Position numbers and translations under genes: made by a program
Part shown: piece after piece, positions 9,613-17,678 of the stretch
Position numbering within the stretch: position 1 is the first letter of the stretch
How the letters are laid out: each line of letters opens with the position of its first letter
The notes under the pieces: model-generated
What the model was told of the DNA's origin: nothing
The model's input: the letters and a program-made list of their open reading frames with translations, nothing else
Database searches by the model: none
From: Chitinophagaceae bacterium
GTDB lineage: Bacteria; Bacteroidota; Bacteroidia; Chitinophagales; Chitinophagaceae
Length of the DNA stretch: 60,120 nt
Direction of reading: 5' to 3'
NCBI GenBank assembly: GCA_025449645.1
Contig: JANWIY010000075.1
Location: 1 to 60,120 of the forward strand

Positions 9613-10703
9613 AAAATCAAGCATTACGGCTGGCGTATTCCAGCAGGCAGGTCGCCAGGACGGTTGTGAGAAATTTGCTGCTGTTTATTATTTCATTTAT
9701 TGCAATGAATGATCCTGTCCTTGCACAGGACCCTTCCTTTTCCCAGTTTTTTGCATCTCCGCTTACACTTAATCCCGCATTGACAGGAAAATTTGACGGA
9801 TCGGTTCGCGTGGCAGGAAATTACCGTGATCAATGGCCAACTGTGAATAAGGCCTTCATCACATCCACCGTTTCCATCGATCTCGGTATTCTGCAGAATA
9901 AGCTTTCGCAGAATGACCGTTTCGGAATCGGATTCATGGCCATGACGGATAAAACCGCAGACGGAATCCTGACGAGTAATTATTTCTCTTTTTCAACGGC
10001 ATATCAAAAAGCAATTGATGAAGATGGTCAGCATCAGATCGGTATTGGATTTCAGGGAACCTATGCGAATAAGTTACTGGATGGACCGCGTCTTCGTTTT
10101 CTTGACGGACTGCAGGTAGACGGAACCTGGCTCCCATCTCCGACCGAACCTGAAAACCTGGAACAGGTCAATGCTCATTATTTTGATATGAATGCCGGCA
10201 TTCTTTATAACGGGTCCCTGAATGGGAGCAATGCGGTTTTTCTCGGAGCTTCATTGTATCATCTGAACCAACCGAAGGAGTCATTCCTGGGTGTTGATAA
10301 TATTACGATTCCTACCCGGTTAACTATTCATGCAGGCGGTTATTTTCCGTCTGCTGACAAAAGCACTACCTGGTATGTGAGTACACTATACAACCGGCAG
10401 GCATCAGCCGGCGAATTTGTGCTGGGCGGGGCCATGGAGCTCAGTGTCAGCGATGATCAAAATTATCCGGTCAATTTTTATCTGGGCTCCTGGATCAGGG
10501 TGAACAATGTAACTGACGCTATTATTCCCTATATCGGGTTGGATTACGGAAGTTTCAACCTGGGCATGACCTATGACGTAAATGTCTCTGCCTTCAAAGT
10601 GGCTTCCCAGGAACGGGGAGGCGTTGAAATTTCCCTTATATATACGCTTAAGCCTGCAGGTGATGGCCAATCGGTACATTCAGTGCAATGCCCAAGGTTC
10701 TAG
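9609..10703 (+). CDS. PorP/SprF family type IX secretion outer membrane protein
   Basis: A 364-residue protein with an N-terminal signal region (cleavage near V-L-A-Q, residue 40) followed by the family hallmark D-P-x-F-S-Q-F-x-x-x-P-L-x-L-N-P-A-L-T-G and a beta-barrel pattern ending in basic/Phe residues. PorP/SprF proteins are needed for secretion or surface anchoring of particular type B substrates such as SprB. The ATGA overlap (9609-9612) with the PKD gene makes it that protein's dedicated partner, a known genetic arrangement. The C-terminal tail after the last strand (about 12 residues containing one Cys) is slightly longer than I would expect. Confidence 0.9.
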   Translation: MKNQALRLAYSSRQVARTVVRNLLLFIISFIAMNDPVLAQDPSFSQFFASPLTLNPALTGKFDGSVRVAGNYRDQWPTVNKAFITSTVSIDLGILQNKLSQNDRFGIGFMAMTDKTADGILTSNYFSFSTAYQKAIDEDGQHQIGIGFQGTYANKLLDGPRLRFLDGLQVDGTWLPSPTEPENLEQVNAHYFDMNAGILYNGSLNGSNAVFLGASLYHLNQPKESFLGVDNITIPTRLTIHAGGYFPSADKSTTWYVSTLYNRQASAGEFVLGGAMELSVSDDQNYPVNFYLGSWIRVNNVTDAIIPYIGLDYGSFNLGMTYDVNVSAFKVASQERGGVEISLIYTLKPAGDGQSVHSVQCPRF

Positions 10704-10747
10704 ATTTCCTTTACAATCCATAAATAAAAAGAGGCCGCTCAATTTCA

Positions 10748-10897
10748 TCAGGCTTCCCTTCGGATTACCCTCAACAAGATCAGAACAATCGCAATAACGA
10801 GCAGAATATGAATAATTCCGCCTGCGGCATATCCGAAAAAACCGATAGCCCATCCAATAATGAGGATAACAGCAATGATGTAAAGTAAATTTCCCAT
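10748..10897 (-). CDS. lmo0937-type small membrane protein (copy 1)
   Basis: A 49-residue peptide read from the sequence: start MGNLLYIIAV, W-A-I-G-F-F-G-Y in the middle, end R-R-E-A. Two hydrophobic helices are separated by a Gly-rich turn (A-A-G-G). This is the lmo0937 family of tiny membrane proteins, widespread in Bacteroidota and often stress-linked; its molecular role is unknown. A second copy lies at 16268-16420 and both are preceded by the same upstream sequence. Confidence 0.8.
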   Translation of the reverse strand: MGNLLYIIAVILIIGWAIGFFGYAAGGIIHILLVIAIVLILLRVIRREA

Positions 10898-10914
10898 TTT
10901 GTTGGTTATTTAAG

Positions 10915-10942
10915 TTGAGTATATAATGCAAATCCAATGCCC
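10915..10942 (-). promoter_or_regulatory. Shared upstream motif of lmo0937 copy 1
   Basis: On the minus strand this reads GGGCATTGGATTTGCA followed by an AT-rich stretch and TCAA, 17 bases before the start codon. It matches the region upstream of the second copy at 23 of 28 positions, including 15 of 16 in the core. The GGATTTG segment resembles a degenerate TAnnTTTG -7 box, so it may be the promoter core or a regulator site. Confidence 0.5.
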
Positions 10943-11032
10943 TTGCCGGGAGCCGGGCACTAAATTCGCATCAGCATTCCGGTTGACCGTCGAGGGTCAA
11001 TAACAAAATTGAACCAGATAATAATTGGTAAA

Positions 11033-11461
11033 ATGAAAAATGCAGCTCTTTTAGTATTGTGTTTGATTTTCTTTGAAATTGCCCATGCTCAGCTAAACTG
11101 GTATGCTGTAGATCAAAAAGGCACGGGCAACCAGGATATCAATGGAAAAGCCTCCATAAATAAATGGACAGAATCACACGCGACTATCTCCATTGATTTG
11201 CAGAATAGCAATATTTATATTTATGATGCCGGGAAAAGTGAGCATTATAACGTGGTCTCCAGGTCGGATAAGGCTAAATCCTTGAAGGGAAATACCAAAA
11301 CATACAACGCGACGAATGAAAATGGCACAGGATGTAAAATCTGTTTACGGAGCGACAAATTAAATAAAAAGAAAGCTGAGTTATCCGTTTACATGCCGGA
11401 CAACATTGTTTATATATATAAGATAACGAAAAGAGAAGAAACCCAGCCACTGCGGAAATAA
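11033..11461 (+). CDS. Hypothetical secreted protein
   Basis: A 142-residue protein with signal peptide (MKNAALLVLCLIFFEIAHAQ). The ATG at 11033 is preferred over an upstream TTG. The mature part is beta-rich and polar with one C-x-x-C pair (G-C-K-I-C) near residue 105 and a lysine-rich end. I do not recognise a family. It is probably periplasmic or surface-associated; it sits alone between the lmo0937 gene and a convergent cytochrome gene. Confidence 0.6.
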   Translation: MKNAALLVLCLIFFEIAHAQLNWYAVDQKGTGNQDINGKASINKWTESHATISIDLQNSNIYIYDAGKSEHYNVVSRSDKAKSLKGNTKTYNATNENGTGCKICLRSDKLNKKKAELSVYMPDNIVYIYKITKREETQPLRK

Positions 11462-11475
11462 ATACCCAAACTAAG

Positions 11476-11802
11476 TTACTTTGCCTTGGCCGTGCTTGTG
11501 CTCATGGTCACCACATATTCTAAAACCAGTTTCTGCTGTGCATCATCCAGCTTGGCTTTTTTCGCCATCGTTGGAATGACCTTATCCCATTTGGCTTCGT
11601 CCCTGGACTGAGGGGCCTTATAACGGTGACATTTATTACAATTTTCCAGGTAGATCGATTTACCCGCATTCAATTCGCTCATTGTGTATCCTGGAAATTT
11701 TTGTGCTCCTCTGTCTGCGTCTGACTGGGAAGGTTCAACCAGTTTTGTAGCAGTGCAGGCGGAAATAAAAACTACTGAAAGGACAATAACCGTCTTGTTC
11801 AT
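11476..11802 (-). CDS. Monohaem c-type cytochrome lipoprotein
   Basis: A 108-residue protein: signal peptide with lipobox I-S-A-C (Cys16), and one haem-c attachment motif C-N-K-C-H (residues 55-59) in a short cytochrome c fold; a Met about 20 residues later (I-P-T-M-A) is a plausible sixth ligand. It is likely anchored in the outer or inner membrane facing the periplasm and acts as a small electron carrier. It follows the small membrane gene on the same strand by 24 bases, so the two may share a transcript from the promoter at 12074-12105. Confidence 0.75.
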   Translation of the reverse strand: MNKTVIVLSVVFISACTATKLVEPSQSDADRGAQKFPGYTMSELNAGKSIYLENCNKCHRYKAPQSRDEAKWDKVIPTMAKKAKLDDAQQKLVLEYVVTMSTSTAKAK

Positions 11803-11826
11803 GATTATTCGGTTTTGGTGATTATT

Positions 11827-12024
11827 TTATTTGAAATAAGAGAGCGGAATATGCCTCCACATGTCGTGGGAAAGATGTCCGGTTAATACTTCATACAACA
11901 GGTAAATAGGCCAAAAAATCCAGTGCAAAATCAACAATATTATCGAATGATTGTAATACCAGCTTACCATTATGGAATAGATCCCCAAAATAAGATAGAG
12001 CAGGCTATAATTTCTATTGTTCAT
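11827..12024 (-). CDS. Small membrane protein of unknown function
   Basis: A 65-residue peptide with two membrane segments (about 8-24 and 28-47) and an H-S-I-I-L-L-I-L-H-W-I-F-W-P core. Short Bacteroidota membrane proteins with a similar H-S-I-x-W-x-I-x-x-x-F-x-P arrangement exist, usually unannotated. The reading frame is supported by a good promoter upstream with a leader of about 43 nt and by the adjacent cytochrome gene on the same strand. No function is assigned. Confidence 0.55.
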   Translation of the reverse strand: MNNRNYSLLYLILGIYSIMVSWYYNHSIILLILHWIFWPIYLLYEVLTGHLSHDMWRHIPLSYFK

Positions 12025-12073
12025 ATGACTATGGTTTTACTATATACGCATATAAATGGGTCAGGGTTGAATG

Positions 12074-12105
12074 CAAAGTTACCTAAGATCAGACGTCTGA
12101 GTCAA
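12074..12105 (-). promoter_or_regulatory. Promoter with embedded 12-bp palindrome
   Basis: On the minus strand, TTG (12103-12105) and TAACTTTG (12074-12081) match the Bacteroidota -33 and -7 boxes with a 21-base spacer. The spacer holds a perfect palindrome, TCAGACGTCTGA at 12089-12100, well placed to be an operator. It would drive the small membrane protein and cytochrome genes. Confidence 0.55.
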
Positions 12106-12108
12106 TCA

Positions 12109-12465
12109 TCATCCTGCTTCAATGCCTTGCCCCACAAACAATAACGTTTCAGTATACGGGACCACAATATGAAACTCTCTCATATGGTATTCCCGGTCAA
12201 AGGGCTCCCTGAATTTGATACCGGCAAGTTTATCCTTTATGTCTGCCCACAAAGGATCTACCTGATCCACTTCCAAATAAAATTCCATTTGGCCAATATC
12301 CGTGCCAGCATTCATTATATGAATTGTCAGATCGTCCCTGGAAAGAATCTTATAGTTGGATTCATCTCTTGCAATTCTAAAGCCAAGCAGGCTGGTAAAA
12401 AACCCGGCAGTTTTTTCTATATTATAAGAAGGGATCATTGGGCTCAGGTGCAGCGCTTTATACAT
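12109..12465 (-). CDS. VOC (glyoxalase/bleomycin resistance) fold protein
   Basis: A 118-residue single VOC module: L-x-P-M-I-P-S-Y-N-I-E-K-T near the start, then F-F-T-S-L-L-G-F, I-x-x-Y-L-E-V-type strands, and a C-terminal F-V-G-Q-G. The ATG at 12463-12465 fits the VOC domain boundary; the longer upstream reading is not VOC-like. A TAgtTTTG box on the minus strand at 12516-12523 could be the -7 element about 44 nt upstream. The usual metal ligands are not evident, which suggests an antibiotic-binding or accessory role rather than a glyoxalase. Confidence 0.65.
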   Translation of the reverse strand: MYKALHLSPMIPSYNIEKTAGFFTSLLGFRIARDESNYKILSRDDLTIHIMNAGTDIGQMEFYLEVDQVDPLWADIKDKLAGIKFREPFDREYHMREFHIVVPYTETLLFVGQGIEAG

Positions 12466-12653
12466 GAGGTGCAAATTGACAGTTAAGTAGGAACCGGAAC
12501 CGGTCAGGTGGCTTACAAAACTAATCCTAAAAAGCAGGGAAACAGCCATGACTGGCTGATAATTTTGAAGCGCAGGCAATAGAGTGCAAATAGAAATAAG
12601 TACTATCTTCATGATCATTCTTCCCTAATCTAAAAATCAACCAAAGCTTTTTT

Positions 12654-13547
12654 ATGAAAATGATCTATAAAAAGGTTTTATCATTAACCCTCTTTATTTT
12701 CAGTATTATGGCCGCAGGTTATTCTCAGCAGGAGAGCGGTAAGCTCCGCGTGATTATGTTTGGCGCCCACCCGGATGACTGTGAAAAAGCTGGCGGAACG
12801 GCAGCTCTTTTTGCAGAAATGGGCTATGCAGTAAAATTTGTTTCGGTTACAAATGGGGATGCCGGCCACCAGGTGATGAAAGGGGCGGCGCTTGCCAAAA
12901 GAAGATACGCTGAAGCGCAGGAAGCTGGCCGGCGTCTGGGCATTGCCGCATACGACGTGTTGGACAATCACGACGGCATGCTGATGCCAAGCCTGGAAGT
13001 GCGGATGCAAATCATTAAAGAAATCCGCGATTGGAATGCGGATATTGTTATTGCGCCTCGTCCCAATGACTATCATCCGGATCACCGCTATACCGGCGTT
13101 CTGGTTCAGGATGCGGCTTACATGGTGGCAGTTCCCAACGTTGAACCGGAAACACCTGCCCTAAAAAAAAATCCCGTTTTTCTATACTACACAGATCGTT
13201 TTCAAAGGCCCAATCCCTTCAGGCCAGATATCGCGGTGGATATCAGTAGTACTTTTGATAAAAAAGTGGCCGCATTTGATGCGCATGTATCCCAGGTGTA
13301 CGAATGGCTGCCCTGGATCGGCCATTACCTGGACCAGGTTCCCCAGGACAAAAACGAAAGGATCAAGTGGCTTACGAAGCGATATACTGAGGCGATTAAG
13401 CCGGAAACGATGGCCTCTCTTGAAAAATGGTACGGGAAAGACCGGGCCGCCAAAGTACAGCATGCCGAGCCATTTGAGATATGCGAATATGGGGCACAGC
13501 CAAATGATGATGAAATCAGAAGGCTTTTCCCTATGCTGGGAAAATAA
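12654..13547 (+). CDS. Secreted PIG-L (LmbE-like) family deacetylase
   Basis: A 297-residue protein with signal peptide (about 1-25) and the PIG-L/LmbE fold. The zinc and catalytic motif A-H-P-D-D lies at residues 38-42, and the second metal-ligand motif H-P-D-H-R-Y-T-G comes about 105 residues later. Family members remove acetyl groups from N-acetylglucosamine-type sugars on small molecules or glycans. Export is predicted, which fits glycan processing. The next gene, a CBM9-like protein, begins 30 bases downstream on the same strand, so the pair may act on one extracellular glycan. Confidence 0.85.
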   Translation: MKMIYKKVLSLTLFIFSIMAAGYSQQESGKLRVIMFGAHPDDCEKAGGTAALFAEMGYAVKFVSVTNGDAGHQVMKGAALAKRRYAEAQEAGRRLGIAAYDVLDNHDGMLMPSLEVRMQIIKEIRDWNADIVIAPRPNDYHPDHRYTGVLVQDAAYMVAVPNVEPETPALKKNPVFLYYTDRFQRPNPFRPDIAVDISSTFDKKVAAFDAHVSQVYEWLPWIGHYLDQVPQDKNERIKWLTKRYTEAIKPETMASLEKWYGKDRAAKVQHAEPFEICEYGAQPNDDEIRRLFPMLGK

Positions 13548-13577
13548 AACCGTGTTCTCCTGAATAAATGGTTTAGT

Positions 13578-14285
13578 ATGAGCATTCGGACTAAAGTCTT
13601 ACTGGGTTCATTGCTTTTTTATGCCGGGCTTCTACGCGGTCAGACCCCTGATTCAACTGTGCTTATTGTAAACAAAACGAGTGATTTCAAGATCACAGGT
13701 GATGGGAGTTCACCAAACTGGCAGCATGAAGAATGGCTGCCGCTGGCTACGCGTAAAGTTTCGGGAACCGGATACCTGACAAAACTGAAATTACTTTATT
13801 CCGATTCAGGCATTTACTGCCTTTATTTTTGTGAGGATAAGAAAATAACCGCCGCGCTAAAGGAAGATTTTGCAGATTTGTTTAATGAAGATGTTGTTGA
13901 AGCTTTTTTCTGGACAGATGAGTCAATTCCCATCTATTTTGAATATGAGGTATCACCCCTCAATTATGAATTGCCAATTCTCGTACCGAACATGAAAGGA
14001 ACCTTCCTTGGATGGCGGCCCTGGCATTACGAAGGCAACCGGAGGACGAAACACGAAACGCATATAACAAAGAAGGATGGTGAGGTTGTATCCTGGACGG
14101 CAGAATTTTTTATTCCTTTTATCCTGCTTAAGCCTTTGACAAATGTTCCACCAGGCAAAGGAAGCCGTTGGCGCGCAAATTTTTACCGCATTGATTATGA
14201 TAGCGGGGTATCGGCTTGGTCCTGGCGGCCGACGCGAACCAATTTTCACGATTATGAAAAATTCGGAACCCTTTTATTTAACTGA
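13578..14285 (+). CDS. Secreted carbohydrate-binding family 9-like protein
   Basis: A 235-residue protein: a signal peptide (cleavage near L-R-G-Q) and a single CBM9-like beta-sandwich with the pattern W-x-x-x-E-W-L-P-L, the D-L-F-N-E-D-V-V-E-A-F-F strand, Y-F-E-Y-E-V-S-P, and a final aromatic-rich W-R-A-N-F-Y-R-I-D. No catalytic residues are recognisable and the protein consists of little beyond the domain. It is probably a periplasmic or surface glycan-binding protein transcribed with the PIG-L deacetylase. Confidence 0.75.
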   Translation: MSIRTKVLLGSLLFYAGLLRGQTPDSTVLIVNKTSDFKITGDGSSPNWQHEEWLPLATRKVSGTGYLTKLKLLYSDSGIYCLYFCEDKKITAALKEDFADLFNEDVVEAFFWTDESIPIYFEYEVSPLNYELPILVPNMKGTFLGWRPWHYEGNRRTKHETHITKKDGEVVSWTAEFFIPFILLKPLTNVPPGKGSRWRANFYRIDYDSGVSAWSWRPTRTNFHDYEKFGTLLFN

Positions 14286-14496
14286 GAACGCTCATCAATT
14301 TGCAAAGAAACCCTACCGTGAATGTTGAAACCTTAGTATATAATAGAAGAGGGAAATCCTCTAAATAGCGCCAGGGGATACAAGTCGATAAATCAACCGA
14401 TACCCCCCGGACTTTTTTCTTCTGGCAGATTAAAATTAAAGTATTGGATTGGATTTTCAGTTGAATAATTCGTTAAATAGCAGGAAATAAATTTTC

Positions 14497-15678
14497 TTAT
14501 CTGTGAATTTTATTTTCGGGCGGGTGACTGCCAGCCAGTGACAAATGTTTTCCTGAGGCATTCAATTTTTTTATTAATAAAATCGCAATACATAAATAAT
14601 AAGCGATGTAGAAACGGTCGGTAATAACAGGCTGCAAAATAAACCGAAGGATCATGATCAGGATGATGACAATCACCAGTACCTGGTCAGCATTCAGCGC
14701 CCATGGCCTTAACGCATCTCCTCCGCTAAACAGTATCAGGGCAAGTGCAAGGAACAAAAGCAGGTTCGAATAGAATAAACCCGTCATAATATGGGATATG
14801 GCCAGTGCAAAATAATCTTTGAACTGAAATCCGGGATGGAAAACGTAGGATAAATTTAACGCCCTGAAAAAGCCGGGATAATATAATACTCCCCAGCCAT
14901 GGGGACTAACAACATAGCTGTAGGGATCGGCATTATGGCTGATGAAGAAGTAGCATGCCAAAATAAGCAGCAACATCCAGCCGTATTTCCAATAAGAGAT
15001 CCGCAATTCCATTGCCTTGGAAAAGCACATCAGTGTTATGAAAAAAAATGCGGGGATAATATTGTCGAGGCGGGCGAAGACAGACAGGACCAGGAATAAA
15101 AAAGTCACCAGGGATAATTTTCTTTCGGTCATAAAAAACAACGCGCCCAGCAGTAAGAAAGCGGATAAACAATCAGGGGAAGAAGTTCTGACCAGTTCCC
15201 ACATGGGGGCTGAAATCATGAGGAGGCAGCTGACTCCCAGCGCTAAAAAAAAATGAAGCCACCTGATAAGCCAAAAAACAAGCAAAACTCCTATAAGTAT
15301 ATAGAAAATCAGGGAGGGCAAAAGTGTAGCAGGAATTATCGGAACACCCACCTTATACAAATAATAAACCATGCGGGTGTACAAGGGCTTTACTACATAA
15401 AAAGCCATCTGACTTTGGAATTCGAGAGGATTCCCAGCCATTCTTCTTCTGAAATCAAGGCCGCCGTCGGTCAGTTGGGCATAAACCGGTCCTGCTAATT
15501 TTTGCCTGGCGATGTGATATACGGTATCCTGAATTAACTCTGGCTTGGTATGATCATACGAAAATACTACCGCCATATAGGCCAGCATATCCCAATTATA
15601 AAGAGGTCTCCTGAAAGCATATATTCCAACGAGAAAAATGAAAATAAAATAAAGGAAAAGGAAAATCCTGTTTCTCAA
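14497..15678 (-). CDS. Polytopic membrane protein, possibly GT-C-like
   Basis: A 393-residue protein with about ten hydrophobic segments and an N-terminal N-W-D-x-L-A-Y in the first periplasmic loop, which resembles the acidic loop of GT-C glycosyltransferases; the assignment is tentative. An in-frame TAA lies two codons upstream of position 15678, where the frame opens with TTG. No ATG is available before the first membrane helix, so TTG is very likely the real start. No partner genes are adjacent. Confidence 0.55.
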   Translation of the reverse strand: MRNRIFLFLYFIFIFLVGIYAFRRPLYNWDMLAYMAVVFSYDHTKPELIQDTVYHIARQKLAGPVYAQLTDGGLDFRRRMAGNPLEFQSQMAFYVVKPLYTRMVYYLYKVGVPIIPATLLPSLIFYILIGVLLVFWLIRWLHFFLALGVSCLLMISAPMWELVRTSSPDCLSAFLLLGALFFMTERKLSLVTFLFLVLSVFARLDNIIPAFFFITLMCFSKAMELRISYWKYGWMLLLILACYFFISHNADPYSYVVSPHGWGVLYYPGFFRALNLSYVFHPGFQFKDYFALAISHIMTGLFYSNLLLFLALALILFSGGDALRPWALNADQVLVIVIILIMILRFILQPVITDRFYIAYYLCIAILLIKKLNASGKHLSLAGSHPPENKIHR

Positions 15679-15754
15679 AGGCGGTTATTTTAGGGTCAGT
15701 AAATATAAATGCCAAAAGAGTCAGGGAAAAATCTTAAATCTGGAAGCTCGGCGG

Positions 15755-15949
15755 TCAGGGTTTCCGGGAAGTATCCGGCATGGGTACAGGTACCCTGCCG
15801 GTATCTGTTGGCCGGTGCGGCAAAGTATCTTTCAGGCTTTGCTGAATTGAAGTTTCCTTTGCGTCGAGAACATGATTATTAAAAATAGTGGCCATTAATG
15901 ACGACAATACAAAGAGACCGCCGAACGCGGCAAGCAAAATCTTTTTCAT
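15755..15949 (-). CDS. Small exported or membrane-anchored peptide
   Basis: A 64-residue peptide: an N-terminal hydrophobic signal or anchor (MKKILLAAFGGLFVLSSLMA) followed by a polar, proline-rich tail (P-x-P-x-P near the end). Such short Pro-rich exported peptides are common hypotheticals in this phylum. I do not recognise the family; the signal sequence is the main support. Confidence 0.5.
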   Translation of the reverse strand: MKKILLAAFGGLFVLSSLMATIFNNHVLDAKETSIQQSLKDTLPHRPTDTGRVPVPMPDTSRKP

Positions 15950-16267
15950 AACCAGGAATTTTATATTGTATCAACTCGGTTTCTTTCTAAAAAGCTCAAT
16001 TGATGGATAAAATATAAAAATCATGCCCAACCCAGGTTTAATCATTCAAACAAAACAGCCTGGTGCGCTGTCTTATCCGAAATTATCCATAGTAATCATC
16101 ACATGCTCATCCTTTTAATCCGTTTTAGTGCTCAGATTTTCTATGTTGAAGGCTTATAAAGATCAACCCCTGATAAGGCCGTAAAATGAATCCGGGACCC
16201 GATTGGGCAATTTGTAAAAGAGAGTTTGGCGGGCAACAGAGGTTCCTGGCGAAGAAAAGTCGGTGAT
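15950..16267. other. Intergenic region, no gene seen
   Basis: About 320 AT-rich bases. Both strands carry frames that lack any coherent protein character. A weak ACAGC/GCTGT hairpin occurs near 16050-16072 without a U-tract. Confidence 0.5.
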
Positions 16268-16420
16268 CTACCTCTTTATACCAGAAATTAAATACAAAAC
16301 GATTGCCAGGATCAAAAGGGCATGGATACCACTGCCTGCACTGTAGGCAAAAAAACCCACCGCCCAACTAACAATCAGAATGATGACAACGATATAAAGG
16401 AGGTTTCCCAAAAGGGGCAT
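16268..16420 (-). CDS. lmo0937-type small membrane protein (copy 2)
   Basis: A 50-residue peptide (start MPLLGNLLYI, middle S-W-A-V-G-F-F-A-Y, end S-G-I-K-R) with two helices around a G-S-G turn, clearly paralogous to the peptide at 10748-10897. It is translated directly from the minus strand and is too short for ordinary gene callers. The upstream motif is shared with copy 1. The role is unknown; the family is often found in stress-induced settings. Confidence 0.75.
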   Translation of the reverse strand: MPLLGNLLYIVVIILIVSWAVGFFAYSAGSGIHALLILAIVLYLISGIKR

Positions 16421-16423
16421 TCT

Positions 16424-16451
16424 TTGAATCTATGGTGCAAATCCGATGCCC
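16424..16451 (-). promoter_or_regulatory. Shared upstream motif of lmo0937 copy 2
   Basis: On the minus strand this reads GGGCATCGGATTTGCA and then an AT-rich stretch ending TCAA, only 3 bases before the start codon. It is the counterpart of 10915-10942 (23 of 28 identical). The conserved core but different distance to the ATG suggests a transcriptional rather than translational signal. Confidence 0.5.
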
Positions 16452-16671
16452 CAAGCGTGCTGGTGCATAACTTTATGAACTTGAGTGATTTCAAATGGCA
16501 ACATCTTTCCGGCTGTAAGCTTTCAATATCGGTAAATGGATTTAGTAACCCGGTGAATAGATTAATTTTATGGTCTTTAATGAGGCTGCGGAATTAATTT
16601 TTAATCCATATTTTTAGGAAGATCAATCATAATCTTACTCGAAGATGGCGTTTCTCCACATATTTCTCCAG

Positions 16672-17562
16672 ATGCATTTTAACCGGGCTTTCATAACAAT
16701 CATTTTCTGTTCAATGCTTTGCGGGAGTTCCGCCCAGCAGAAAAAGGAATTTCAATTATTGCGCTTTACTTCTTCCCATACTTCATTCCCGGATACCGGC
16801 AGGGCCAATGGTTATCTGTATGACCAAATTCTTTATACAACTGCCGCGCACTATAATGACAGCAATGTGCTGCTCGTCATTCCACGGCATCTGGAGACGA
16901 CCGGGCGAATTGATCTCATATTTTGGTTTCATGGATGGCACAATAACATTGATACTGCGGCGGATTTCTATGCACTTACCAGGCAAATGATTTCTTCCCG
17001 CCGCAATGCAATACTCGTTTTGGCAGAGACGGCCAAAAATGCACCCGACAGCTACGGAGGTAAGCTCGAACTACCCGGTGTATTCCGCAGCCTTGTGCAG
17101 GATGTTATGTATGCTTTAAAGAAAAATAGTATCGTGCCGGACAATGCTGAACCCGGAAATATTTTACTTGCCGGGCACAGCGGAGCGTTCCGCGTAATTG
17201 CCTACATACTTAAAAACGGAGAAATGCAGGTGCAGGAAGTGTATTTATTTGACGCACTTTACAGTCAGATCGACAAATTCATGTTTTGGATTTCAGAGAA
17301 TCAACAGCATCATTTTATTCATTGGTTTACTAACCATGGTGGAGGCACGGATGAAATGAGTGATTCAATGATGTTAGAACTAACAAACCTTCATATGGAT
17401 TACAAACTGACCGAGGAGAAGCAAATTAATCCTGATATTCTGAAAAACAATCGCATACTTTTTGTTCACAGTACCAGGGAACACAATGTTATCATAAACG
17501 ATCCGGATAATTTCCAGTTAATTCTTGAAAACAGTTTTACCCTCAAGCCAATTTCAAAGTAG
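16672..17562 (+). CDS. Secreted alpha/beta hydrolase
   Basis: A 296-residue protein (start at the ATG at 16672, which gives a signal peptide ending near S-S-A-Q; an upstream ATG at 16645 adds nine residues). The alpha/beta-hydrolase signature is visible: W-F-H-G-W-H oxyanion region, nucleophile elbow G-H-S-G-A about 170 residues in, a D-A-L-Y strand that could supply the acid, and H in S-T-R-E-H-N near the end. It is probably a periplasmic esterase or amidase; the substrate is unknown. It is convergent with the SWIB gene, from which it is separated by a stem-loop. Confidence 0.7.
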   Translation: MHFNRAFITIIFCSMLCGSSAQQKKEFQLLRFTSSHTSFPDTGRANGYLYDQILYTTAAHYNDSNVLLVIPRHLETTGRIDLIFWFHGWHNNIDTAADFYALTRQMISSRRNAILVLAETAKNAPDSYGGKLELPGVFRSLVQDVMYALKKNSIVPDNAEPGNILLAGHSGAFRVIAYILKNGEMQVQEVYLFDALYSQIDKFMFWISENQQHHFIHWFTNHGGGTDEMSDSMMLELTNLHMDYKLTEEKQINPDILKNNRILFVHSTREHNVIINDPDNFQLILENSFTLKPISK

Positions 17563-17596
17563 AATTGACATCCTGGGGCTCCAAAACCTGTATTAT

Positions 17597-17631
17597 AAAA
17601 AAGCTGTCGAATGAAATTCAATCGACAGCTT
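17597..17631 (-). terminator. Rho-independent terminator of the SWIB gene
   Basis: A perfect 10-bp stem (AAGCTGTCGA at 17601-17610 and its complement at 17622-17631) with an 11-nt loop. On the minus strand it is followed by a T-run, so it terminates the lysine-rich SWIB gene; on the plus strand there is only an A-rich tail. Confidence 0.85.
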
Positions 17632-17678
17632 AAATAAAGTCGCCTGTCACAGCCCATGCTATGCCAGTCTTTCAGAAT

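Noticed and set aside
11009-11032. Upstream TTG start for the secreted protein at 11033
   Set aside because: The ATG at 11033 gives a complete signal peptide without an unnatural polar extension.
15950-16267. Possible extra small gene or attachment site
   Set aside because: No coherent frame, no repeat or integrase nearby, only a weak hairpin.
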